Shown: positions 44,164 through 52,145 of the stretch, piece by piece
Numbering within the stretch: the first letter of the stretch is position 1
Layout of the letters: every line of letters starts with the position of its first letter
From: Tangfeifania diversioriginum
GTDB taxonomy: Bacteria; Bacteroidota; Bacteroidia; Bacteroidales; Prolixibacteraceae
Assembly: GCA_945873105.1 (NCBI GenBank)
Contig: CAMCBW010000035.1
Location: 1 to 59,329 of the forward strand
DNA: 59,329 nt
Reading direction: 5' to 3'
Translations under genes and position numbers: made by a program
Notes under the pieces: model-generated
What the model was told of the DNA's origin: nothing
Database searches by the model: none
The model's input: the letters and a program-made list of their open reading frames with translations, nothing else

Positions 44164-44241
44164 GTTTGAAGGGTTTAAAGGGTTTGAAATGTTGATTCCC
44201 GCAACATTTCAAACCCTTCAAACTTTATAAACCCTTCAAAC
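44164..44241. terminator. bidirectional double-hairpin terminator built from TTTGAA repeats
   Basis: The inner stem pairs 44180-44194 with 44202-44216 (15 exact pairs). An outer stem pairs 44164-44177 with 44228-44241 (14 exact pairs). The run CAATTTTT follows at 44241-44248. It lies between the converging DUF1080 (+) and MBL (-) genes, so it can end both transcripts. The TTTGAA/TTCAAA vocabulary recurs at 50.52-50.70, 52.02-52.11 and 57.90 kb. Confidence 0.7.
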
Positions 44242-44273
44242 AATTTTTACACCTCCCTTATTTGGAGAGATGC

Positions 44274-44990
44274 TTAATTCTTCGTCACCCCGTAATGTCC
44301 CGTCAGAATATATTTAAACGATTTTAGGTCAGGCAAACGCTTCAGCGATTTAACCTGAGCCGGGGTATCCATGTTAAACTTATCCAGAAAAGGGGCTGCC
44401 TTCCCTTCAGCCACCAGGAGGTTATCCCCCGTAACCAGGTAATCGTTGCCAACAACGTAACAGACCGACCCCGGCGTATGGCCTGGCGTGTGCATCACCC
44501 TGATTTTCAACCCATCAATCGTCAGGGTGTCGTTGCTGTTGAGCAAGAGGTAAGGGCCATATTCCCAATGCATCTTAAAAGGTGCAACCTTGGCAGTTTG
44601 CCCGTTGATCATCTGCACCTCCTCCTTGTGCAGGTAGATCTTAGGCTGGGTGAAAAGCCCGATGGATCCGGTGTGATCACTGTCTGTATGCGTGAGCAAA
44701 ATGGTGGTAATCTGCTCAGGTGCTATGCCGAGCTTCTTGAGTTCCACCGACACCGACTTTTGGCTGAAACCTGCATCCACCATCAGGTAACCCTCCTTCC
44801 CCTTGAAAACAAAGGCATTCACAAAATTGTCCCTGATGCTGAATACCGAATCGTTGAGTGCACCAGTCGGGGCAGGCGTCATATCCTTGATAGCCAATCT
44901 GTAATTAATGTAAAAACCTGCACCGGCCAAAAGCAGCAATCCCAGTACAATACCAAAACCCCAAAGGACTATTTTAACTAATTTTTTCAT
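44274..44990 (-). CDS. MBL-fold metallo-hydrolase, membrane anchored
   Basis: The protein has 238 residues from the ATG at 44990 (an in-frame TTG at 45011 is less likely). One N-terminal hydrophobic segment (about 5-24) serves as anchor or signal. LTHTDSDHTGS is the H-x-D-x-D-H metal motif with Asp in place of the more usual middle His. VMHTPGHTPGS and VTGDNLL give the other ligands, and ILTGHYG the last His. Family members hydrolyse lactones, thioesters, beta-lactams and others; no substrate is assigned. It is encoded together with the metallophosphoesterase upstream (58-base gap) on the - strand, inside the + strand oxidoreductase block. Confidence 0.85.
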   Translation of the reverse strand: MKKLVKIVLWGFGIVLGLLLLAGAGFYINYRLAIKDMTPAPTGALNDSVFSIRDNFVNAFVFKGKEGYLMVDAGFSQKSVSVELKKLGIAPEQITTILLTHTDSDHTGSIGLFTQPKIYLHKEEVQMINGQTAKVAPFKMHWEYGPYLLLNSNDTLTIDGLKIRVMHTPGHTPGSVCYVVGNDYLVTGDNLLVAEGKAAPFLDKFNMDTPAQVKSLKRLPDLKSFKYILTGHYGVTKN

Positions 44991-45048
44991 GGCCAAATCG
45001 GTGTAAATCAAATATTAAATTTCAAAAATCTAATTCCATCCCCTTCGC

Positions 45049-46161
45049 TTATTTAAAAACCACATTCACCACCACAATCTCCGACTTCCCCGTGGTCCTT
45101 ACCGGCGGCCCCCACAACATGATTCCGCTGCTGACGAAGAAATGGGTGTTTTCGATTTTCTCATAACCCCAGCCAATCCGGTAAATTCCGGCAATAATCA
45201 GGTTCAGCGGGAACAACTGCCCGTTGTGCGTGTGGCCCGAAAACTGAATGTCTGCCAAGGTTTTGCTGTTTTCCAGGATGTCGGTAGGACGGTGATCCAC
45301 CAGAATGACTGGCAGCGAATCATTGGAGGATTTCAACAACTCCACCGTGGTGATTCGCTCCCTGTAACGGTTGTCCAGCCTTCCTGCCAGATTGAAAGAG
45401 CGCCCAATGACAGCTACAGAATCACACAGCACCTGCATGCCCGCCTTGTCAAAAAAGTATCCCCTTGCCTGTGCACCATAGGATTCATGGTTCCCAAGTA
45501 CCGCATAAACGCCATATTTGGCAGGTATCTCCCTGAGGATTTTGGCAATACTATCCATCTTTTCGCCAGATCCCCTTCCCTCCACGACATCTCCTCCATA
45601 AATGATCAGATCAGGCCGGATCTCCGCTATTTTCGCAACATACCGCTCCACAAAATGAATATCCGTCTGCGTTTTCAGGTGGAAATCTGACACAAAGGCG
45701 ATCTTCAGACCATCGATATCAGAAGCCTTTCCAGGGATTTCAATCCGATATTCAGAGGTACGGATGGTTTTGAAGTTAATCGCCCCAAAAAAGACGACAA
45801 CAGCCGAGACCAAAAGAAAAGCCGACAACCAGGTCGCTTTGAAACGGGTAGTTCCCCTTCTTTCAGGAGATACCACCTTCGCAGACCTGTTGACCACCAG
45901 GAAAAGGTCAAAAAGCAACACCGACAGGAACATGTATAGGTAAAAAGGCAAAAAATAACTGGCTACCCAGGATAAAATTTCGTACACCAAACCAGTTTTC
46001 CCGGCAGAATAGGTGTTTACAAACGGATAGATGGAAACAAGAAGCAAATAGACCAGGCCGTACTGGATCCGATACCCCTTCTGGATAAAATGCTTGCCTA
46101 TCCGAAAGAACAAATAGAGATTGGGAACAACAAAAGCCAGGGTGAAAATGAGATGAAACAT
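45049..46161 (-). CDS. YkuE/YaeI-like membrane metallophosphoesterase
   Basis: This 370-residue protein has four likely N-terminal membrane segments (about 1-20, 33-50, 62-90 and 108-128). A calcineurin-like domain follows with IAFVSDFHLKTQ, IIYGGDVVEG, AVLGNHESYG and FSGHTHNGQLFP, the four metal-binding blocks. Close relatives act on lipid-linked or cell-envelope phosphoesters; the substrate here is unknown. Start is the ATG at 46161. It reads away from the DUF1349-like gene, and the 145-base gap between them should hold two divergent promoters, though none was convincing. Confidence 0.85.
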   Translation of the reverse strand: MFHLIFTLAFVVPNLYLFFRIGKHFIQKGYRIQYGLVYLLLVSIYPFVNTYSAGKTGLVYEILSWVASYFLPFYLYMFLSVLLFDLFLVVNRSAKVVSPERRGTTRFKATWLSAFLLVSAVVVFFGAINFKTIRTSEYRIEIPGKASDIDGLKIAFVSDFHLKTQTDIHFVERYVAKIAEIRPDLIIYGGDVVEGRGSGEKMDSIAKILREIPAKYGVYAVLGNHESYGAQARGYFFDKAGMQVLCDSVAVIGRSFNLAGRLDNRYRERITTVELLKSSNDSLPVILVDHRPTDILENSKTLADIQFSGHTHNGQLFPLNLIIAGIYRIGWGYEKIENTHFFVSSGIMLWGPPVRTTGKSEIVVVNVVFK

Positions 46162-46306
46162 ATTTATAAGCTACAGAATTTGGGAACGAAAGATAACTGA
46201 AAAACCTCTATTTTTATAGTGCCCCTTGTGACCCCCCTTCGTGTCCCTTGTGGTTAAATTTTCTTCCTCATTCCAAACAAAGTAAGAACCCTTTCAATCA
46301 AAACTT

Positions 46307-46984
46307 ATGTTCAGAAAATCACTCCTGGCACTCTTCATCCTGGTCATCGCCTGTTCCTCGCTCACAGCCAAAGAGAAAGCCCTCCAACTGAAAAAATTCC
46401 AGTCGGCAGACATCGGAAATCCCGCCATCAAAGGTGCTGTTAAAGTTCTTGACAAAAGCCTGCAAATTACCGCAGGGGGTGCAGATGTTTGGGGAGTCAG
46501 GGATGAATGTCACGTCGCCTGGATCGAACAAAACGGCGATTTTGACCTGAAAGCCCGCGTCGAAAGCCTTACAGATCCGCACCTCTATACCAAAGCCGGA
46601 CTGATGGCCCGTGAGGAACTGTCAGAAAACAGCCGCCACATCTTCTTTCAGCTCTTCCCCAACAACAAGCCACGCAACAAAAACAACGGCGGATTCGAAT
46701 TCCAGTACCGCCCCGAAAAAGGGGGAAAGATGCTGGCCATCTATCCTGCAAAGGCAGACGGAATGGCAGAGTTTCCTGTCAACTTTCCCGATACCTGGAT
46801 CCGGCTGAAACGTACCGGCAATGAATTCACAGGCTATTGCAGTGCCGACGGCAAAACCTGGAAAGTATACACCACCTTCACCCTGGATCTGCAGAAAAAA
46901 CTCTACCTGGGCATGGCCGTCACCTCCCACAATACAAAAGAATCTGCTAAGGCAGTTTTCAGCAAGATCTCCCTGGGAAAATAA
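46307..46984 (+). CDS. DUF1349-like secreted concanavalin-fold protein
   Basis: This 225-residue protein has a signal peptide (about 1-21). The remainder is one sandwich domain: LQITAGGADVWGVRDECHVAW, GDFDLKARVESLTD, HLYTKAGLMAREELSENSRHIFFQL, PDTWIRLKRTGNEFTGYCSADGKTW and LYLGMAVTSHN. The KAGLMAR and W-I-R-L-K-R...F.G..S.DG..W blocks are typical of DUF1349/regulation-of-enolase-type lectin folds that bind or modify glycans. No catalytic residues can be named. The following gene is 468 bases away, so it is probably monocistronic. Confidence 0.75.
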   Translation: MFRKSLLALFILVIACSSLTAKEKALQLKKFQSADIGNPAIKGAVKVLDKSLQITAGGADVWGVRDECHVAWIEQNGDFDLKARVESLTDPHLYTKAGLMAREELSENSRHIFFQLFPNNKPRNKNNGGFEFQYRPEKGGKMLAIYPAKADGMAEFPVNFPDTWIRLKRTGNEFTGYCSADGKTWKVYTTFTLDLQKKLYLGMAVTSHNTKESAKAVFSKISLGK

Positions 46985-47452
46985 TGTTGCAAGACGGTTT
47001 TCCCCGACAACAATTGTCCTCACATCCTGAAAAAAAGGCAATGCTCAAACTGTCATCTCCTATTTTTCTTTGCGGCCCTTTGCGCTTCCTCAGCGCACTT
47101 TGCGTGAACTTTTGAAGCAATATCAAAGTACGAATGTCCTCCCTCATATTTTTCTGAACCAACGCTCAAAATTTACAAATTGTCATCATATTGTGCACAA
47201 AATCTGAAATTTATAACCATTCAATGAATTTCGGATGAATTTAAACGCTATTTTTAGCCCTTCAAAGGAGGAATTCATCTCACTACTACGACCATAACAT
47301 TGCAAAACTGACCAAGGACCCGGGAAAACGGGCAGGCTGGTGTTTTCAATGGAATTTTAACGGAATGTCAACAGGCATCCCCAGGGCTTTCGCACCAACA
47401 ATTCCTCCTTGAAAACACACCATAATGAACCAAATATAGATTGAAATTCACC
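46985..47452. other. 468-base gap: degenerate CTTTGCG-type repeat and a possible structured leader
   Basis: Bases about 47040-47110 are a diverged relative of the 127-bp units near 41.1 kb (AATGCTCAAA, then TTTCTTTGCGG...CTTTGCG). Further on, AAGGAGGAATT (47265-47275) is exactly complementary to AATTCCTCCTT (47400-47410), and GTGTTTTCAA (47340-47349) to TTGAAAACAC (47409-47418). The two pairings share bases 47409-47410 and cannot both form fully. AAAGGAGG is a perfect ribosome-binding-site-like sequence but no gene start follows it. No coding sequence was recognised here. Confidence 0.5.
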
Positions 47453-48985
47453 ATGAAGTGGAGCAATGCATTCAAAGGACCCAACGCTAAATTTCTCTTC
47501 CTAGGAGCCGGAATTTTGGCCTGTTCCCTCTTTCTCTTTACACTGAACACCGTTTCAGATTATACCTCTACCGATCAATACTGCGTCTCCTGCCACATCC
47601 ACCCCATCGCTGACCAAAGCTGGAAACTGTCGGAGCACTACAACAACAAATCGGGATTTGTGACCCATTGCGTCGAGTGCCACCTGCCTCCCAAAGGGCA
47701 CGGTTACCTTCCGGCAAAGATCTACCATGGCGCAAAGGATGTCTATGGCAAGCTGTTCAAAGACAGCGCCTCCATCGACTGGGAATCCAAGAAGACCCTG
47801 GAGAAGGCCAAAGGATTCGTCTACGAAAAATCCTGCATCAAATGCCACCAGAACCTCTTTCCGGTTACGTTATCGGTCAACGGCAGCAACGCACACCTGC
47901 AGTATGTCAATGCCCCGAAAGAGCAGAGACCCCTTTGCATCAGCTGTCACCTCAATGTCGGCCACTACGACAAGAACAACCTCCATGCCCACAATGCCAG
48001 CTTCGGCGTCACCGAAACGGTGGCCAAAGAGCTCTTCACCTCCGCTACAGCCGTGACCAAATTTGAGAATTTCGAGGAAAAAGTACCCGGAACGACCCTC
48101 TCCTTCGAATTGGTTGCCATCCCGGAAGGAACTTTTGACATGGGTAGTCCCGAGAAGGAAGAGCTGCGCAAACCCGACGAGGATCCGGTGAGAAAGGTGA
48201 AACTCTCCAAATTCTGGATGGGCAAAGCCGAAGTGAGCTGGGACGAATACCTCGAATTCTTCAAGGCTACCGCCTCCCAGGGAAGAAAAGAGGCCACTGT
48301 CACGCAACCGGCCACGGATGCCATTACCGGACCAACCCCACCCTGGGGTGATCCCGGTCAGGGATGGGGCAAAGGTAACCGTCCGGCCATCACCATGTCC
48401 TGGAAAGCCGCCACCACCTATTGCCTGTGGCTCTCTCAGAAAACAGGCAAGAAATACCGTCTGCCCACCGAAGCCGAATGGGAATATGCCTGCCGGGGTG
48501 GCTCCAAAGATCCATACTTCTTCCCGGGCAGTGCCAAAAAATTCAGCGCCACCGGGATGTTGAACAAGATCTTCGGTCCCGACACTGCCGTGATCAACTC
48601 CTATGTGGTCTACAAAATCAACAGCCAGTCGAAGACCCGGGAGCCGGGATCGGTCAAGGCCAATCCATTCGGATTGAAGAACATGGTGGGAAATGTGGCG
48701 GAGTTCTGCTCCGACTACTATGCCCCCAACAGCTACCAGAAGGCCTCCGGCGAACTCCTCACCAATCCGACAGGGCCCGACAGCGGTCAGGAGCATGTGA
48801 TCAGGGGTGGCTCCTTCAAGAGCGATGCGAAAGATGTGCGCAGTGCCGCCAGGGATTATACCCGGACCAAAGCCTGGTTGATGACGGATCCGCAGATGCC
48901 CAAGAGCGTTTGGTGGTATTCGGACAGCAACGATGTAGGATTCAGAATTGTATGTGAAGCAGATTCCACGGTAGTGGGTCAGTAA
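47453..48985 (+). CDS. NapC/NrfH-type tetraheme cytochrome c fused to an SUMF1 (FGE-sulfatase-fold) domain
   Basis: The protein has 510 residues from the ATG at 47453 (an in-frame TTG four codons earlier is less likely). A signal anchor spans about 13-33. Four heme motifs follow: C44-V-S-C-H, C73-V-E-C-H, C128-I-K-C-H and C162-I-S-C-H. SEHYNNKSGFVTHCVECHLP is the NapC/NirT/NrfH signature. From about 218 to 505 comes an SUMF1 domain: VAIPEGTFDMGSPE, YRLPTEAEWEYACRGG, KNMVGNVAEFCSDYY, VIRGGSFKSDAKDVRSAARDY and NDVGFRIVCE. The GGS block lacks the two catalytic Cys of true formylglycine-generating enzymes, so it is unlikely to mature the sulfatases. The likely role is membrane-bound electron transfer with the quinone pool, with the SUMF1 part docking or acting on a partner. 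The Tat-type oxidoreductase gene begins 13 bases downstream. Confidence 0.88.
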   Translation: MKWSNAFKGPNAKFLFLGAGILACSLFLFTLNTVSDYTSTDQYCVSCHIHPIADQSWKLSEHYNNKSGFVTHCVECHLPPKGHGYLPAKIYHGAKDVYGKLFKDSASIDWESKKTLEKAKGFVYEKSCIKCHQNLFPVTLSVNGSNAHLQYVNAPKEQRPLCISCHLNVGHYDKNNLHAHNASFGVTETVAKELFTSATAVTKFENFEEKVPGTTLSFELVAIPEGTFDMGSPEKEELRKPDEDPVRKVKLSKFWMGKAEVSWDEYLEFFKATASQGRKEATVTQPATDAITGPTPPWGDPGQGWGKGNRPAITMSWKAATTYCLWLSQKTGKKYRLPTEAEWEYACRGGSKDPYFFPGSAKKFSATGMLNKIFGPDTAVINSYVVYKINSQSKTREPGSVKANPFGLKNMVGNVAEFCSDYYAPNSYQKASGELLTNPTGPDSGQEHVIRGGSFKSDAKDVRSAARDYTRTKAWLMTDPQMPKSVWWYSDSNDVGFRIVCEADSTVVGQ

Positions 48986-48998
48986 AAGCGTTATACCC

Positions 48999-50345
48999 AT
49001 GGAAAACAAGAAAAACATTGACAGAAGGAAATTTTTAGGCGCAGGCGTATTGGCCGGCATCTCAGTGGTCGGCGCAAGTGCCCTGCTCAACTCCTGCAAG
49101 AAGGAGGCAACGAATGCCTCCCTCGGACTTCCCCCCATCCTGAAAGGCGCCCCGAAAGGGAGAAAGCTCCGTGCAGGGTTGGTCGGTGCAGGCAACCGCG
49201 GTACCGGCGCCGCCATCAACTTCATCAGCGCGGGTCCCGATCTGGAAATCATCGCGGTATGCGACGTTTTCCAGGACAAGATTGACGAATTCAGGAAACG
49301 GTTCAAGTCCTTCGACCTGGAGATTCCCGAGAAAAATTGCTTCACCGGTTTCGATGGCTACAAGAAGCTGATGGCCCTGCAAGAGCTGGATGTGGTGCTC
49401 CTGGCCACCCCGCCGCGCTTCCGTCCCGAGCACTTTCTGGAAGCCATCCAGAACAAGAAGCATGTCTTCATGGAAAAACCGGTGGCTGTCGACCCTGTTG
49501 GCATCCGCTCCCTCATCGCCACGGGAAAGAAGGCTGAAGCGCTGGGGCTCTGCGTCGTTACCGGCACACAACGCCGCCACCAGGAAGATTACATCGAGAC
49601 CTACAAGCAGGTAAAGGCAGGCGCCATCGGACGGCCGACCTCCGCCAGGGCCTTCTGGAACCAGGACCACGTCTGGTTCCGTACCCGGGAAGAGGGCTGG
49701 GACGACATGACCTACATGGTACGCAACTGGAACAACTTCTGCTGGCTCTGCGGCGACCACATCCTCGACACCCACATCCACAACATCGATGTCATCAACT
49801 GGTTCCTGGGCAAGACCCCCATCAGCGCCATCGGCAACGGAGGCCGCCACCGCCGGGTCACCGGTGACCAGTACGACTTCTTCAACATCGATTTTGACTA
49901 CGGCAACGGTGTCAGTTCGCACAGTTACTGCCGCGAAATCGACAGCTGCACCAACCGCACCGGCGAGATGGTGATGGGCACCGAGGGTTATACCAACTGC
50001 GCCAACACCATCTGGGACCTCAACGGCAACATCAAATGGCAGTTCGAATACCCGAAGGACGAGAACGGCAACGCCATGAACCAACTAAAGATACCCGCCT
50101 ACGTCCAGGAACACATGCACCTGGTCCACGCCATCCGAAAGGGTGAGTATGTCAACCAGGCCGAGGAGACCGCCCTCTCGACCCTCACCGCCATCATGGG
50201 CCGCACGGCTGCCTACACCGGACAGTTGGTTACCTGGGAGGAGATGATGAAATCTGACATGCAACTCGGACCGAAAGAGCTGGTATTTGGTCCGGTCGAC
50301 ATGAAATTCGAAACCCCGGTACCTGGCACACCACCAAACGTCTGA
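48999..50345 (+). CDS. Tat-exported Gfo/Idh/MocA-family oxidoreductase, lipoprotein type
   Basis: This 448-residue protein has a Tat motif (D8-R-R-K-F-L) and lipobox-like L-N-S-C33. The Rossmann motif is G63-A-G-N-R-G68 and the signature is E159-K-P. HRVTG-type and YCREIDSCTN stretches lie in the C-terminal domain, and GDHILDTHIHNIDVINWFLG carries the likely catalytic His. It should be exported folded with NAD(P) bound. It is 13 bases from the cytochrome-SUMF1 gene, so the two are almost surely co-transcribed; electron transfer from this enzyme to the hemes is inferred. The stop codon is formed within a GTCTGAATCAGGATTT repeat, so the last residues (PPNV) may reflect repeat insertion. Confidence 0.88.
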   Translation: MENKKNIDRRKFLGAGVLAGISVVGASALLNSCKKEATNASLGLPPILKGAPKGRKLRAGLVGAGNRGTGAAINFISAGPDLEIIAVCDVFQDKIDEFRKRFKSFDLEIPEKNCFTGFDGYKKLMALQELDVVLLATPPRFRPEHFLEAIQNKKHVFMEKPVAVDPVGIRSLIATGKKAEALGLCVVTGTQRRHQEDYIETYKQVKAGAIGRPTSARAFWNQDHVWFRTREEGWDDMTYMVRNWNNFCWLCGDHILDTHIHNIDVINWFLGKTPISAIGNGGRHRRVTGDQYDFFNIDFDYGNGVSSHSYCREIDSCTNRTGEMVMGTEGYTNCANTIWDLNGNIKWQFEYPKDENGNAMNQLKIPAYVQEHMHLVHAIRKGEYVNQAEETALSTLTAIMGRTAAYTGQLVTWEEMMKSDMQLGPKELVFGPVDMKFETPVPGTPPNV

Positions 50346-50703
50346 ATCAGGATTTGCAGAATTTGTCTGAAGCAGGATTTACAGAATTATAGAATGAACA
50401 GAATTTAAGTTGTGACAGAGGCTTAATTACACTTTCAACCACGAATCAATCATAAAAACCAAGCTCTTTCAAATAGACTCGGCAGCCCAATCGAAAATCC
50501 AAAATCCAAAATCGAAAATTATCTTAACATTTCAAACATTTCAAACATTTCAAACCCTTCAAACATTTCTAACAAAAAAATTGCTCAACTCCCTTGACCC
50601 TCCGACAAGCTCAGTGCCCAATCGAAAATCCAAAATCCAAAATTGTTTGCCTTTTTAACATTTCAAACTTCTTAAACATTTCAAACATTTCAAACTAATA
50701 ATT
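50340..50703. repeat. repeat-filled gap between the two oxidoreductase genes
   Basis: A tandem of two 25-base units starting GTCTGAATCAGGATTT occupies 50340-50389, with a relative at 59191. A 28-base direct repeat starting GCCCAATCGAAAATCC is present at 50485-50512 and 50616-50643. AACATTTCAAAC runs fill 50525-50572 and about 50656-50697. A TCCGACAAGCTCAG stretch (50601-50614) is a variant of the GACAAGCTCAGG element seen inverted near 57.47 kb. No gene was recognised. The last run ends a few bases before the ATG at 50704. Confidence 0.75.
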
Positions 50704-52014
50704 ATGTCCAACTCTAACAGAAGATCTTTTTTGAAGAGCTCGGCTGTTGCCTCCGTAGGGGCTCTGGTGCTTCCGCAGATCATCCCGAGTACTGCCCTGG
50801 GGATGGGTGGCCGGATGGCTCCGAGCGACCGGCTTGTCATGGGTGCCATCGGAACCGGCTCCCAGGGGAAAAGCAACATGCGCGACTTTCTGAAACTTGA
50901 CAAGCAGGTTCAGTTTGTTGCCCTGTGCGACGTTGATACCAACAACCTGCAAAAGGCAAAAGAGATGGCCGATGCGGCCTATGCCAACAATGACTGCCGC
51001 ACCTATGGCGACTACCGCGAATTGCTGGAGAAAGAGAAGCTGGATGCTGTCTCCATTGCCCTGCCCGACCACTGGCATGGCATCATTTATACCGCAGCCG
51101 TCGAGAAAAAGCTGCATGTGTATGGCGAAAAACCCATCTGCCGCACCATCCGTGACGGACAAACGATCGTAAAAGCCGTCCAGAAAAACAAGATCACCTG
51201 GCAAACAGGAAGCTGGCAAAGATCCCAGCCCAATTTCCACAGGGGCGCCGAACTGGCCATCAATGGCAGGATTGGGAAAATCAACTTCATCGAAGTGGGC
51301 CTGCCAAACGGCGGCAAAGGGATCGGAACTCCCCCCGTCAAAGAGGTTCCCAAGGAGCTGGACTGGGAGATGTGGCTCGGACCCGCACCCAAGGTTCCCT
51401 ACCGGGGAGTCAGCCACTGGAACTGGCGCTGGATCCTCGAATACTCCGGCGGTCAGCTGACCGACTGGGCCGGTCACCACATCGACATCGCCAACTGGGG
51501 CGCCGGACTCGAACACACCGGACCGGTAGAGATAGCCGGAGAAGGCGTCTATCCAAGGGAAGGAATCTACAACGTACCCGTCGAATACGATTTTCTTTGC
51601 AAATATGCCAACGGCATCGAGATGAGGGTCTGCAACGAAGCCCGACTCGAAAAAGGCTCCGGTACCACCTGGTACGGCGACAAGGGCTGGATCCACGTCA
51701 ACCGTGGAAATACCCTCACCGCCTCCGATCCGAAAATCCTCGAAGAGGTGATCGGTGAGAGCGAAATCCGCCTCATCAAGAGCGACAACCACTGGCAAAA
51801 TTTTGTCGACTGCGTCCGCTCCGGCGAGAAAACCATCGCCCCGATCGAAGTAGCCTACCGCGCCATTTCCGTCGGACTACTGGGCGAAATCGCCATGCAA
51901 ACCGGACAGAAAATTCAGTGGGATCCCGAAAAGGAGGAGATCATCGGCAACCCGATGGCCGCACGCCTGCTCGACCGCCCCTACCGCGCACCCTGGCAAC
52001 TTCCCACAATTTAA
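50704..52014 (+). CDS. Tat-exported Gfo/Idh/MocA-family oxidoreductase (same branch as the one at 21601)
   Basis: This 436-residue protein has a Tat motif (N5-R-R-S-F-L-K) with a hydrophobic run to about residue 32. The nucleotide-binding region is MGAIGTGSQGKSN (46-58). LPDHWHGI has D122-H-W-H125 and the signature is E142-K-P. WLGPAPKVPYRG and EYSGGQLTDWAGHH align block by block with the enzyme at 21601, so the oxidative pair is repeated at two loci. A periplasmic NAD-dependent sugar dehydrogenase is the best guess; GH109-like glycosidase action is the alternative. It is separated by repeats from the enzyme at 48999 and precedes the ThuA-domain gene by 131 bases. Confidence 0.87.
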   Translation: MSNSNRRSFLKSSAVASVGALVLPQIIPSTALGMGGRMAPSDRLVMGAIGTGSQGKSNMRDFLKLDKQVQFVALCDVDTNNLQKAKEMADAAYANNDCRTYGDYRELLEKEKLDAVSIALPDHWHGIIYTAAVEKKLHVYGEKPICRTIRDGQTIVKAVQKNKITWQTGSWQRSQPNFHRGAELAINGRIGKINFIEVGLPNGGKGIGTPPVKEVPKELDWEMWLGPAPKVPYRGVSHWNWRWILEYSGGQLTDWAGHHIDIANWGAGLEHTGPVEIAGEGVYPREGIYNVPVEYDFLCKYANGIEMRVCNEARLEKGSGTTWYGDKGWIHVNRGNTLTASDPKILEEVIGESEIRLIKSDNHWQNFVDCVRSGEKTIAPIEVAYRAISVGLLGEIAMQTGQKIQWDPEKEEIIGNPMAARLLDRPYRAPWQLPTI

Positions 52015-52015
52015 C

Positions 52016-52115
52016 ACAAAATTGTTTGAAATGTTTTTGGAGTTTATAATGTTTGAAATGTTGCGGAACCAGAACTTTTCAAACCCTTCAAACAATTCAA
52101 ACCCTTCAAACAATT
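52016..52115. repeat. TTTGAAATG/TTCAAACCC inverted repeat cluster
   Basis: Units of TTTGAAATG on the left face TTCAAACCC units on the right, forming an imperfect long hairpin between the oxidoreductase and ThuA-domain genes. It belongs to the same family as the hairpin at 44.2 kb. In-frame codons through it could extend the ThuA-domain protein at its start, but a signal sequence appears only from 52146. Confidence 0.65.
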
Positions 52116-52145
52116 GTCAAAACACACTCAAATAATGCAATAGAA

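Noticed and set aside
47453-48985. Assigning the SUMF1 domain as the activator of the window's sulfatases
   Set aside because: The catalytic Cys pair of formylglycine-generating enzymes is absent and the gene is linked to oxidoreductases, not to sulfatases.
47870-49345. A 491-residue - strand open frame opposite the cytochrome-SUMF1 gene
   Set aside because: It lies fully opposite two well-supported genes, has no recognisable domain, and its open frame follows from their codon bias.
49062-50084. A 340-residue - strand open frame opposite the oxidoreductase gene at 48999
   Set aside because: Low-complexity Val/Gly/Ala-rich translation with no motif; a mirror of a real GC-rich gene.
50525-50700. 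CRISPR-like array of AACATTTCAAAC units
   Set aside because: Units are too short and uneven, there are no spacers of constant length and no cas genes.
52053-52145. N-terminal extension of the ThuA-domain protein
   Set aside because: It is translated TTTGAA repeat from a TTG codon; the lipoprotein signal begins at 52146.
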